Assembly: GCA_039000515.1 (NCBI GenBank)
Contig: JBCFYV010000594.1
Span: 22,658-86,657 of the forward strand
Length of the DNA stretch: 64,000 bases
Direction: 5' to 3'
Source of the DNA: Timema cristinae
Lineage: Eukaryota; Arthropoda; Insecta; Phasmatodea; Timematidae
The position numbers and the translations under genes are program-made. Below, piece by piece: positions 48,776-59,398 of this stretch. Under the pieces are notes generated by a model. That model worked only from the letters and a program-made list of their open reading frames with translations. It was not told the DNA's origin and did not search any database. Numbering within the stretch: position 1 is the stretch's first letter; the number at the start of each line of letters is the position of its first letter.

Positions 48776-49900
48776 TTGATAAATTTGTTTGAAACTATCA
48801 CAAATATATCAACACAAAAAAAAAATTTACACATGGACTAAATAAATAAAATAATATTACTTAAAATGTATTGCATTTTTATAGTAAAAAAACAAACAAA
48901 AACATTAAAACTATTCTCACTGAAGAATGTCTATTTGAAAACCAGTTTGGGACGTCAGTTGCAACACACCCTCATGGAACTGTGAGGGGAGCTAGCGGGT
49001 CGTTGAGCGGTGGAGGAAATGGCTTCACGAGACACACACAGCAACCGGTTGGTAGACTCATATTTAAAAACCATGATATTCTCTTTTAAAAAATACAACA
49101 CTTGATGTGCTGGTTCAGAAAACTGTTCAGGTGAAAAGGTATTCAATTATGCAGGGGGTGAAATAATAACTGTTTACATATTTTCTTAAGTTTATTTTTA
49201 ATTAATAAATATAGTTTTTTAAAGTATGACCCTTGTTCAAATTATTAATTAAAATACATATTCTAATATTTTTTTTAAAAAAATCTAAATTATTCAGGAA
49301 ATAGCCAAAGAGATAATCTTTTTGAAAACAGAGACATAAAATTTTTGAAAAGTTATTTTGGGCGTAATCATGGAAGAAAAATCATAAAAATTATTTTAAA
49401 ATGTTGAAGTTATATATTTTATATCTTTTTAATGGTTGGATTTACAGAAACAAAATGACTTTTGTTATAACAAACAACCTTTATTTTAATAGGAGAAAAA
49501 TTTACAAATCTATTAAATAATAACTACCATCAGATTTAAGGAGGTTAGTAGTACAAGTATTTTAGATATTTGGTGGTAGTTCCCCCTTAAGACATTTTAA
49601 CCTCATCCTGCCATCAACATTTGGTTGTACCAAGGGATTTTATTTCTTAAGGTTTCTCCACTAATATAGTGTGAACTTGTTTGAACCATAAACGCTACAA
49701 ACCACCTCACCTCAGCCTGCAAACCTTGATTCGCATTAAAATGTTTGGGAACTAATACAAACCATTAAGTGCTGTATAATGTAACTTTCTCCATTCTCCA
49801 GTTTGTCCATTTCTCTTAGACCCTGAACTTGGTTCACAAACATTTTCAATCTATTCTGTTGACACAAATTGATAGACCTCACTTCAAATTGGTAAATAAA
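48776..49900. other. AT-rich DNA, no gene recognised
   Basis: A GC-richer patch at 48948-49060 is open in two frames but shows no family features. The rest is AT-rich. Confidence 0.4.
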
Positions 49901-50142
49901 AAGTCTAGGGGTAAGGTGTCCGAGGTTAAATCCCCGGTCTCGGCACAGATTTATCTAATTATCAAACCCTTCCTTCACCTCTGACAAGACATCTTGTGAT
50001 TGTGGGGAATGCCAGGCCTCCACCGTGGTTCGGATTCCACGTTAAACTTTAGGTCCTCCATTTCATCTCACAATAACCCTACCATTACACATTAGCGTGA
50101 GTATAACCCGAACAGGTAGTAAGACGCGGTGCTAATAATCGT
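49901..50142 (+). mobile_element. SINE, family 1, with head deletion
   Basis: The copy begins at 'gtctaggggtaaggtgtc' and jumps directly to 'cgaggttaaatccccggtct', so the segment between box A and box B is shortened compared with the 51478 copy. The body and the 'gcggtgcta' end are well preserved. Confidence 0.85.
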
Positions 50143-51004
50143 AATCAATCAACAAGTAGGACTATAATTTTTTATCCTCAGTTTAGTATTTGATTAGATG
50201 AGAAGTCACTATTGCACAATCCTCACTGCCCAGTGACTGTGTTTGCACATATTTACAGATTTGCTTAGTATCATGGCTATCAACAGCATAAGAAGGATTG
50301 TTTGGAGGAGATACACCACTGTTAGCGTGAATAGCAGATTAAACAGTTCACATATAGAAAGTTATCCTCGGCAATGCCACTTTAGTCCGCTGTGAAACTG
50401 ATAACTCGGATCACTGGTGCCCAAATGGCGCCCTGCAAGCTAAATGAGGCCCTCATAGTTTCCTGGAGGAAAATTAGAGTGAAACTCTCAGTGGAAGAGG
50501 GGAAATAGCTGATGATTCAAATACAAATATTTATTTATAAAATTTATTATTACTATTATTTGATTCATATTATATATATATACATATAAAGTTTTTTCGC
50601 ATTTTTGGGAGATTAATAAACCTATATTTGACAGTAAAATTAGAAAGATTCTCCCAATCAAAAATACAATTTTATAAAATTATTGAAAATAATTGTTTAT
50701 TAATTGTTATTATTAGGCCTATATTAATTCAGTGAGATTACTAAATACATCTTTGGCCCAAGGCGTGCACTGAAAATCATATTTGGCTTTTGGGTGAAAA
50801 GGGTATCACCCTGCCTTAGACTTTGTGACCATCAGTACAGGTAATATATAAATTGTTTTGGATTATTTACAACATTTATCTTCGAAAATAATTATATTGG
50901 TAGAGTTAAGCTTTGAAGTAAGAATTGTTTGTGGTTATGAGAGTAATTTTAATGAGTACTTGTCAAAACTCATCATTATGAGCCTGAGAGAGGTCTAAAG
51001 TTAT
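50143..51004. other. AT-rich DNA, no gene recognised
   Basis: A GC-richer patch near 50370-50480 has no coding logic. AT-rich microsatellite-like sequence lies at 50560-50590. Confidence 0.4.
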
Positions 51005-51155
51005 CATTTTCAACTCATTGGTCTGAGGAGTTACTCTGGCAATAAACTGAACTGCTGATAACTGAGAGATTGAGGTTTGAATCCTGGTTGGATGTAATGA
51101 ATGGTTGCTTCCACGCAAATGCCGGTAGATTAGCTCTATCCCATTAGAGTAACAA
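51005..51155 (+). mobile_element. Degenerate SINE, family 2 (plus)
   Basis: A box B-like gaggtttgaatcctggttgg is followed by 'ccacgcaaatgccgg', matching the family-2 body. The A box is weak and the tail is lost. Confidence 0.55.
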
Positions 51156-51477
51156 CCTGAACAAGGTGACAAGTTGTTTTATATTAATTGAATCCAGTAT
51201 TTGTCTGGTTTACAAAATATAATCACAGCTTCCTCTGTTTTGATATCATCAATGTGCTAATCCTACAGCTGTCCACCTGAAAACATTTCAAAACCCAGAA
51301 AATCTAGGAAGCTGACATTTTGCAGACATGTAGCCCCTAAACAAAAAGGAACATAAATATTTCGTGACAAAATGGTGTGAGCCCTCAAGCAAGCAATACC
51401 AACTCGACAGCCGCTGTTCACACAGCTTCTCGACACAAGGAGAATGGAAATTATAACTAAGAAATCAACATTTATTA

Positions 51478-51761
51478 GTAGGTGACCTGGTGGTCTAGGG
51501 GTAAGGTGTCAGACTTCTGTGCTGGCGGCCGGGGTTCAATCCTCGGTCCGGGCACAGATTTATCTGATTACCAAACCCTTCCTTCACCTCTGACAAGACA
51601 TCTTGTGAATGTGGGGAATGCCAGGCCTCCACCATGGTTCGGATTCCACGTTAAACTGTAGGTCCTCCATTTAATCTCACAATCACCCTACCATTACACA
51701 TTAGCGTAAGTGCGTATAACCCGAACGGGTAGTAAGACGCGGTGCTAATAATAATAATAAA
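51478..51761 (+). mobile_element. tRNA-derived SINE, family 1, with intact duplication
   Basis: The 11-bp duplication AACATTTATTA lies at 51467-51477 and 51762-51772. The copy contains the full tRNA-like head (GGTGGTCTAGGGGTAAGG, GGGGTTCAATCC), the body and the end 'gaacgggtagtaagacgcgg' with an (AAT)n tail. The head resembles tRNA-Glu-type sequence around the A box, but the parent tRNA is not certain. It is the best reference copy in this window. Confidence 0.96.
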
Positions 51762-52204
51762 AACATTTATTAATCAATTCAAGTAATACCAGTTTACAAT
51801 CTTCATAACACAAGTTTCCCTTATTCTTTCTGCTTTAAATATAAAACAATCATTCACAATTCTAAGGTATTATTAAAATATCAAAGTGACTAATATAAAG
51901 AATCAATATTACCTCTGTTCACAAGCCTGATTAACTTTAAATATGTTAATGATCCTTATTCTTAAGAATATGAGATTTATTAATGTTTCACATAAGTTTT
52001 CCAAGCTTGTTTGGTATTTAATACAACCTTCTTTGATAACTTTTATGAACATTTATCAAAACATTTTAATTCATTCTTAAATATTCTATTATCTCACCTT
52101 ACTAAACTTTCAGATGTGTTTCAAAAATGGCGGTGTTGAGCTGATTGTCGCCTATTCAACTATCTTGTTGTTGTGTGCTCTGGACAAGATTGTTGTTTCT
52201 GGAG

Positions 52205-52838
52205 TCTTATTTGGACAATGAGCAGACACTCTGAGTGCTGAGAGCTACACCACATCATTATTTGTACAATGAGCAGACACTCTTTCAGCAGAGTGCTGAG
52301 AGCTACACCACATCATTATTTGGACAATGAGCAGACACTCTTTCAGCAGAGTGCTGAGAGCTACACCACATCATTATTTGGACAATGAGCAGACACTCTT
52401 TCAGCAGAGTGCTGAGAGCTACACCACATCATTATTTGGACAATGAGCAGACACTCTTTCAGCAGAGTGCTGAGAGCTACACCACATCATTATTTGTACA
52501 ATGAGCAGACACTCTGAGTGCTGAGAGCTACACCACATCATTATTTGGACAATGAGCAGACACTCTTTCAGCAGAGTGCTGAGAGCTACACCACATCATT
52601 ATTTGGACAATGAGCAGACACACTTTCAGCAGAGTGCTGAGAGCTACACCACATCATTATTTGGACAATGAGCAGACACTCTTTCAGCAGAGTGCTGAGA
52701 GCTACACCACATCATTATTTGGACAATGAGCAGACACTCTTTCAGCAGAGTGCTGAGAGCTACACCACATCATTATTTGGACAATGAGCAGACACTCTTT
52801 CAGCAGAGTGCTGAGAGCTACACCACATCATTATTTTG
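52205..52838. repeat. 58-bp minisatellite array
   Basis: About 11 units have a consensus near gagtgctgagagctacacca plus catcattatttggacaatga and gcagacactctttcagca. Two units (near 52225 and 52510) lack the 7 bp TTCAGCA and are 51 bp long. The unit contains CAGCAGAGTGCTG, a short perfect stem with a 3-nt loop. Units are nearly identical, which points to recent expansion. The ORF starting at 52784 only borrows the last unit. Confidence 0.97.
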
Positions 52839-54015
52839 GTGATGTGGGGTGGAGAGTTTGTGTGTCGTCATGTTCTGGTCTTGGTCAGGTAAAACTGTCA
52901 AAACAGCTAAACTTTAAATTGCTACTGGACCTTGATATGCTTGTAGTTTTATTGACACAAAGCTACAAATTACAAAGTGGCCGCTTGCAACTGTTGGAAC
53001 AAGGAGGGCCCATTGTTACTGTTAATATTGGAACCAGAACAAATAAACATTATTTATATTTTAATAAATTGTTCTCTTGAAACATCAGTGGAATATTTCT
53101 CAATGTGAGTAGAGCAATATACATATTTGTATTCTCACGATGGACAAAGATATAAAATGAGGGTATAGAGGAAGTGTCTAGTAAAATTCTGATTGTGATT
53201 AGTATGTAAAATAGGTATTTATATTCAAGAAACAGTGAATTCGGCACATTTCTATAATAAACACACAAATATCTGTTTTGAAACTAATATTATGTAGAAT
53301 CATGTCAATAATATAAAGTGCACTAACCTTGTATGTGCCTGGCAATACACAATTCACTAATCTCTAAACATTTTTAAGTTCTTGAAGTTATTGGCACAGT
53401 AAGAATGAGCTTTAAAGTCGACAGGGGAAAATAAATACTGTAACCCAAATTACACAACCATTTACCTAAAGGATAATAACAAGATAGAGAATACCCGTCC
53501 ATCAAATTGAAGGTAACATTATGTTGCTAGGATTGATTTGATTAAAAATTCATGAAGATAATACAGACAAAATATAAACGAATACAGATGTTCAAGTTTC
53601 AAACTGAAATGAGAAGGAAATTAGATATTTTAACTAAGCAATCAGCAATTAAAATAGTTTAGTCTGCCAACGGTATGCTTGGTGTTTATTTTCTATGTAA
53701 CTGTTTGATATTCCAATAATACGTATTACCACATCATATTATTGGCAAACCCCCAGTAAGTATGGCTGGTTGCATAAGGAACGACCAGTCGGCACACGGA
53801 ATTAATTTGGTGCATGTTTATTGGTCCATATTGGTATTTTATTGTGCTATCTTTAGACTTTTTTATTATATAAAAAAGCATAATAAAGTGTCCTGATAAT
53901 TAAAAATATAATATAGTTTTTCAATTATCAAAAATCTGCAATAATCTCAAAAACAAATAACTACTCTAAGATATTTACTATATTTATTTTATAACTTTTT
54001 TTTTCATTGCTATAG
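52839..54015. other. AT-rich DNA, no gene recognised
   Basis: The 98-codon ORF at 52784-53080 contains a donor-like CAG/GTAAAA near 52889 but shows no recognisable domain. It is not supported as a gene. Confidence 0.35.
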
Positions 54016-54288
54016 TAAGAGTCCATTTCCATGAACGTATTTAGCAGCGCTGCTTGATGATACCTGGTTTTAAATGGTTGTGTTTTCACGAGTGTGTGCA
54101 GTTGAATTAGCAGCGCTGCTGCCGTGCACAATCGCCCGTCATTGTGTTTACTAGCTGTGCTGCCAGTGTAGATACATTAAATTAAATGGTCCTGTTCCCA
54201 CGGGAGGCAGAAATACGCACGACTCTTTCAAAACAGAACCACGTGTTGTTTGCTAGGCTAACAATACAGTATTATTTATTACTATAAA

Positions 54289-54484
54289 ATGTCATCCCAA
54301 CAATCCTTTGAGAGATTAGATGTGGAAATGTTTATTAGTGAAATAGAGATGCTACCAGCTGTTTGGGATTCCAGGTCATCTGAATACCGCAATATGCAAG
54401 AAAAAACAAGATCATGGGAATCATTGTGAAGAAAGTTTATTCCAAATTTTGAACAAAAATCCTCTGCTGAGAAGAATGAGATTT
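54289..54484 (+). pseudogene. MADF-BESS gene of the Harbinger element, exon 1
   Basis: ATG at 54289 opens the frame. The peptide contains FISEIEMLPAVWDSRSSEY, the start of a MADF (Myb/SANT-like) DNA-binding domain. A single in-frame TGA lies at 54427-54429, at a position where a tryptophan would be unremarkable. The exon ends at the strong donor TTT/GTGAGT at 54484/54485 and leaves a one-base phase that joins correctly to exon 2 at 55834. Proteins of this type are the DNA-binding partners of Harbinger transposases. Confidence 0.85.
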
Positions 54485-54942
54485 GTGAGTTTGATTTATT
54501 TTAACCCTGATAAAATTTCAAATATTGTTTAGTTACTAAATGTGCAGGGTATAAGAGGTGTATACTATTTTAATACATATATCATTAGTTACACTTTAAA
54601 AATACTAACAGTGCAGTTATTTCAAATTTGAGAATATAATTCAATTCAATTATTCAATAATATTCAACTTTAACATAAATTACAATGAATAATAATACTT
54701 TAATATGTTACTATAGCCATAGTACTTAGGGTTTATTATTATTTATTTTAATTTGAAAATGTTATAAGTTAATAATATTCCACTTAGATTAAAATGAATA
54801 ATACATAAGTTGGGTTCATTCTACATACTTATAAAACTTCCAATGTACTTAGCCATGGTACTTCACCAACAATGCTTTCAAAATAACTTGCGAAATTGTC
54901 ACGGATGTTTGTCGCATATTTCCCACCACCTTTTACTACATT

Positions 54943-55714
54943 CTAGAGCTTGTCATGTAAGCCCTCAACGTGTAAGGTGTGCTTGAAATTATAACTGTCT
55001 CTTGCATGCACATAATTGTGTAACACGACACATGATTTTACAATGTCTTGTGCATATTCAATTTTGATATTTAATGGCCTGTGGAAAGTTCTCCATTTAT
55101 TTGCAAGGAGTCCAAAAGTGCATTCTATATACCGCCGTGCACGACACAGCTGATAGTTGAAAATTATTTTCTTAACAGAGAGGTGTTTTCATCCAAACAG
55201 ACGTAACAATTTGTCTGAAAGTTCAAATGCTTCATCTTCAACGAATACATATGGTAAACTAGGGCCATCTGTACCTTCCAGTGGTTTATCTGTTGGAAGG
55301 TTAAGTTTATTTTCATGTAATCTTGTCCAGAAGCGTGAGTTCTTAAATATGGAAGGATCTGAGTTCTTGCTGTACGACTATATCTACAAGGTAAACAGGT
55401 ACTTTGAATCGCAAACTGCTAATAGGACAATTGAGAAAAATAGTTTAGTTTATAGTTAAAAATAGGGAACCATTGTCTGCGGGTTTGATTATACGAATAT
55501 GGCTGCCATCTATGGCTGCAATACAGTTCGGGAAATTGGCTCGGATCTTAAAACCCTCCTCTACATTTTTCCATTCTTGTTCTTTCAGCGGAGCCACACA
55601 TATAGGAACTAGAATACACCACATAGCTTGGGAAACATGCCTTACAATTCTTGCAGCGGTAGTTATACCAATTCTGAACGTCAAATGTAGCTCGGAGAAC
55701 GTACAGCCAGATAC
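54943..55714 (-). pseudogene. Harbinger transposase, exon 2 (DDE nuclease core)
   Basis: On the minus strand an acceptor (tgtttacag) at 55715 precedes the peptide GCTFSELHLTFRIG. The first catalytic aspartate lies in FPNCIAAIDGSHIRI. The second lies near a damaged DI-x-SYS block around 55380. After a frame change LPYVFVEDEAFEL follows, then the glutamate in RRYIECTFGLLANKWRTF, then a CVVLHNYVHARDSY tail ending with TAG at 54943-54945. There are at least two frameshifts and one in-frame TGA after LLRLFG. The order of motifs is that of DDE_Tnp_4 nucleases. The enzyme is inactive in this copy. Confidence 0.92.
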
Positions 55715-55833
55715 CTGTAAACACATGTACATTATTAAATACACACACATTGTATCTATAAAAAGCAGACATACATCCTAACTACACAATCTGCAACCAC
55801 TTTAGTATGTTTTGTACATTGGTATTATTACAG

Positions 55834-56366
55834 GTATTCAACTACAAAGAAAGTGAAAGAATATTCGGGGAGTACAGCTGCCGGAAGAAAACACTATATA
55901 TACTTTCAAAAAAATTATCTTTTTGCAGCCAATCACTACAAACAACGACACCAGCAACAACTTTGAGGAGGCAGAAAACTACAAACAAGAGGAGACTACA
56001 CAAGAACCTGTCGGAGGACGCCAATCTAAGTCTTCTGCTGATAGATAAAAAAAAAAGCAAAATCCACTACTCTCAGAACAAAATCTTTATAAAGCACTAG
56101 CAGAGAGTGTGTCTGCTAAACTGAAGACATCAGAGCAAGTGAGCGATGAATAAGATAGACATTTTATGCTCTCATTAGTATCAGAGCTAAAGAAGGTTCC
56201 ACAGGAACTAAAGCTTGATGTGAATATGGAACTCTTGAGCGTAATTAAAAGATTTCGTAATCAGAGCTCTTTACCATCAAGATACCCTCCATTTGCATTT
56301 GATCACAATCATACAAATACTAAATTCACACACTCTACCCCTTATACTAGTTTCAACCCAAGCTGA
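55834..56366 (+). pseudogene. MADF-BESS gene of the Harbinger element, exon 2
   Basis: The acceptor (ggtattattacag) at 55833 joins in phase with exon 1. The MADF end (IQLQRK, stop, KNIR) has a TGA exactly where the family has tryptophan. One frame continues without indels through a polar linker to the BESS motif (HFMLSLVSELKKVPQELK, then VIKRFRNQ) at about 56157-56265. In-frame stops are at 55854, 56046 and 56151. In the BESS frame the protein ends at TGA 56364, within the first 63-bp unit. A one-base shift would instead place it in the frame of the array and end it at 57627, 43 nt before AATAAA at 57671. Confidence 0.85.
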
Positions 56367-57597
56367 CACACTTTCACCAGTGTTATATGTGACCAATGAG
56401 CCCCTTATACTAGTTTCAACCCAAGCTGACACACCTTCACCAGTATTATCTGTGACCAATGAGCCCCTTATACTAGTTCCAACGCAAGCTGACACACTTT
56501 CACCAGTGTTATATGTGACCAATGAGCCCCTTATACTAGTTTCAACCCAAGCTGACACACCTTCACCAGTATTATCTGTGACCAATGAGCCCCTTATACT
56601 AGTTCCAACGCAAGCTGACACACCTTCGCCAGTATTATCTGTGACCAATGAGCCCCTTATACTAGTTCCAACGCAAGCTGACACACTTTCACCAGTGTTA
56701 TATGTGACCAATGAGCCCCTTATACTAGTTTCAACCCAAGCTGACACACCTTCACCAGTATTATCTGTGACCAATGAGCCCCTTATACTAGTTCCAACGC
56801 AAGCTGACACACCTTCGCCAGTATTATCTGTGACCAATGAGCCCCTTATACTAGTTCCAACGCAAGCTGACACACCTTCACCAGTATTATCTGTGACCAA
56901 TGAGCCCCTTATACTAGTTCCAACGCAAGCTGACACACCTTCACCAGTATTATCTGTGACCAATGAGCCCCTTATACTAGTTCCAACGCAAGCTGACACA
57001 CTTTCACCAGTGTTATATGTGACCAATGAGCCCCTTATACTAGTTTCAACCCAAGCTGACACACCTTCACCAGTATTATCTGTGACCAATGAGCCCCTTA
57101 TACTAGTTCCAACGCAAGCTGACACACCTTCGCCAGTATTATCTGTGACCAATGAGCCCCTTATACTAGTTCCAACGCAAGCTGACACACCTTCACCAGT
57201 ATTATCTGTGACCAATGAGCCCCTTATACTAGTTCCAACGCAAGCTGACACACCTTCACCAGTATTATCTGTGACCAATGAGCCCCTTATACTAGTTCCA
57301 ACGCAAGCTGACACACCTTCGCCAGTATTATCTGTGACCAATGAGCCCCTTATACTAGTTCCAACGCAAGCTGACACACCTTCACCAGTATTATCTGTGA
57401 CCAATGAGCCCCTTATACTAGTTCCAACGCAAGCTGACACACCTTCACCAGTATTATCTGTGACCAATGAGCCCCTTATACTAGTTCCAACGCAAGCTGA
57501 CACACCTTCGCCAGTATTATCTGTGACCAATGAGCCCCTTATACTAGTTCCAACGCAAGCTGACACACCTTCACCAGTATTATCTGTGACCAATGAG
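56338..57597 (+). repeat. Exactly twenty 63-bp units, open as a 21-residue repeat
   Basis: The array is 1260 bp with no indel. Each unit encodes PLILVPTQADTPSPVLSVTN plus E in the frame of the ORF at 56293-57627. A minority of units read VSTQADT or DTLSPVLYV. The silent change TCG for TCA (ttcgcc/ttcacc) recurs at 56626, 56815, 57131, 57320 and 57509, mostly 189 bp apart, so three-unit blocks were copied together. The ORF ends SEGSYLDMY. The opposite strand is also open for 438 codons (VTDNTGEGVSACVGTSIRGS), because 63 is divisible by 3. Only the plus frame fits the preceding gene. Confidence 0.97.
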
Positions 57598-57627
57598 TCG
57601 GAAGGCTCATATCTTGATATGTATTAA

Positions 57628-58139
57628 CTAAACAAAAGCTATAAGGGCTAAACTATAGGTTTTTGATGTCAATAAATTTATTTTGGCAAATTTACTCGTT
57701 TCAATACTCATTGATTATTGATTAGGGGTGTTCAAGTATTGCATAAGCACCTTAGGGGAAAGGATAGGTCCAAACATTGCTTACATAATAAAGAGAGACA
57801 CAGTAAAGAAGAGGGGGGGTGAATCACGAGTAAATTAAAAAATATATATTATTAGGTTATAATTTTTTTAATTTTACTAGTTAATTACAATAAATAAGAT
57901 TTACTGTACAACAATGTTTAATTGTAAATTATGTGAATTATTTCGACCCATTAATTTACAAGTCTACATTAATAACTAGCAGCAATTTATAAAATGCATA
58001 AAAATCATGTTTATTTCTGTTAGAGAGGACGTTCAAAATGGCCAAAATTGTGCTTACGTAATACTTGAACGTCTCGTTAAGTACCTCTCCACTATTAACT
58101 TAATAAACTTGTTTTATTATATAATATGTTTCCCTACAC
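57628..58139. other. Harbinger interior: 3' UTR-like and intronic DNA
   Basis: An AATAAA at 57671-57676 probably served the plus-strand MADF gene. The rest is AT-rich and would be intron of the minus-strand transposase. Confidence 0.55.
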
Positions 58140-58372
58140 TTAATGTAATAGAAAGTCTCTCTCTTCTGGAAGAACACATCTTGTCATGTTTGTGTCCAAT
58201 CCTGAAATTCCATCTCGTAACAATTTGTCCAAGGTTTTTATTGGCATTTGAAAATACTTGATAAATTTGCTCCAGTCTTTTCTTATTTCATTAAATAATG
58301 TGTAGGACTGTCTTGTTTCTAGTCTTGTTGAATGAAAGTATAAGGTGAACCCAGTACCTGCGACGCCGTCTT
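58140..58372 (-). pseudogene. Harbinger transposase, exon 1
   Basis: The minus strand gives KRRRRRYWVHLILS, then after a frame change FNEIRKDWSKFIKYFQMPIK and LDTNMTRCVLPEER, then after another shift LSITL at the exon end. This is the N-terminal helical region that precedes the nuclease core in Harbinger transposases. A donor-like GTGTAG follows at 58139. Joining to exon 2 requires an intron of about 2.4 kb that contains MADF exon 2 and the 63-bp array. The start codon is not certain. Confidence 0.8.
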
Positions 58373-58379
58373 TTTTTTA

Positions 58380-58400
58380 AATATATATATATATATATAT
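58380..58400. repeat. (AT)n microsatellite
   Basis: A run of alternating AT lies just inside the right end of the Harbinger element. Confidence 0.9.
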
Positions 58401-58540
58401 TTATATATAAATTCTCTTAGGTAATAAAACAAGTGCAAGAACTTCATCATCGAAATCCGTTTTATTACTAAAATCTTAGAAAGAAACATGGGTTTAATAT
58501 TGGCAGCACTGCTAAATACGCTTTTGGAAATAGGCTCTAA

Positions 58541-59214
58541 GAGTTAGTAAAGAAGAGGCTAAGACAAAATGAACAATAAGGGGAATGACCTATTAAAACT
58601 GTCACTGGTGATCATGCAGACAAAGGCGCCGAACTCGTATTTCCTGGTTTGTTAGTGACAGAGGTGTCGGGTTGTAATTATGGCGTGTGTATAGAGATGG
58701 CACATCCAAAATGGGCTTTCACTCATTACACAACTCCCTATAAATTATACTATTTTTTTTTAAACATAAATACATTATCAGCAAACTTTTGTGTTCAAAG
58801 AAGAAAAGAAAATTGTGGAATGACTTGCCAAAATTAAGACATAAGTCTATTAAAAGATTTGAAACTTTTTCTTTCAACTTCCAACATTTATTTAAGATTG
58901 ACTTTTAAAATTTGTGACGTATATTATTTTAATGCATGGAAAATTTTTTCTTGACAGCTTGAATAAGGTTTCAAGATTGCATGTTCTTGAATTAAAAAAA
59001 TACCTTGCTCAAATTCCCTTTTTGTGTGAGGCCACAAAAACGGTTGATTATGTTCTAAACTCTTGGACAGCATTCAAATCATCTGCAACAAGTTCCCGAA
59101 ACTCAACTCAATCTTTGTATGTTACATATAAAAACTTACAGCATACACGTGATACAGTCAACTTGCTGTCAAGGAATATAGCCTACATTAAAGGTAATGT
59201 GACTGGGAGTATCT
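58541..59214. other. Unassigned DNA, one ORF of unknown status
   Basis: The 100-codon ORF at 58914-59216 (containing VSRLHVLELKKYLAQIPFLC) has a protein-like composition but no recognised family. It ends just where the LINE tail begins, so it could belong to flanking or older element sequence. Confidence 0.3.
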
Positions 59215-59398
59215 AGAACCACGTTCAAGGTATTTAATGGTAAACCATATGGGAAAAGACCACTGGACCTGAGAGAGATAGGGTGTAATAAGATAGACTG
59301 GGTAGAATTAGCTCAAGATAGGGATAGGTGGGGTACTTTTGTGAGTGCGGTAATGAGCTTTCGAGCTCCTAATGCCATAGAGTAAGTAAGTATTAAAG
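59215..59398 (+). pseudogene. LINE 3' end fragment with (TAAG)n tail
   Basis: The plus strand encodes KRPLDLREIGCNKIDWVELA followed by QDRDRWGTFVSAVMSFRAPN and TAA. A D-W-x-x-x-A-Q-D-R-x-x-W block just before the stop is a recurrent C-terminal signature of some arthropod non-LTR elements. The stop lies in a taagtaagtatt tail, typical of their 3' ends. Only the last 60 or so codons remain. Confidence 0.65.

Larger units (their letters stand above)
54019..58537. mobile_element. PIF/Harbinger DNA transposon carrying two interleaved genes
   Basis: The left end reads GAGTCCATTTCCATGAACGT and the right end is the inverse of GAGCCTATTTCCAAAAGCGT. The match continues on both sides into ATTTAGCAGCGCTGC / ATTTAGCAGTGCTGC. 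TAA lies directly outside at 54016-54018 and 58538-58540. The 3-bp TAA target, a DDE_Tnp_4-type nuclease on the minus strand and a MADF-BESS DNA-binding gene on the plus strand define the superfamily. Total length is 4519 bp, of which 1260 bp is a 63-bp tandem array. Both genes carry stops, so the copy is probably dead, but both ends are intact. Confidence 0.96.

Noticed and set aside
56277..57593. 438-codon minus-strand ORF of VTDNTGEGVSACVG-like repeats
   Set aside because: The 63-bp unit is divisible by 3 and lacks stops in this frame by chance. Gene context (BESS motif upstream, poly(A) signal downstream) supports the plus strand.
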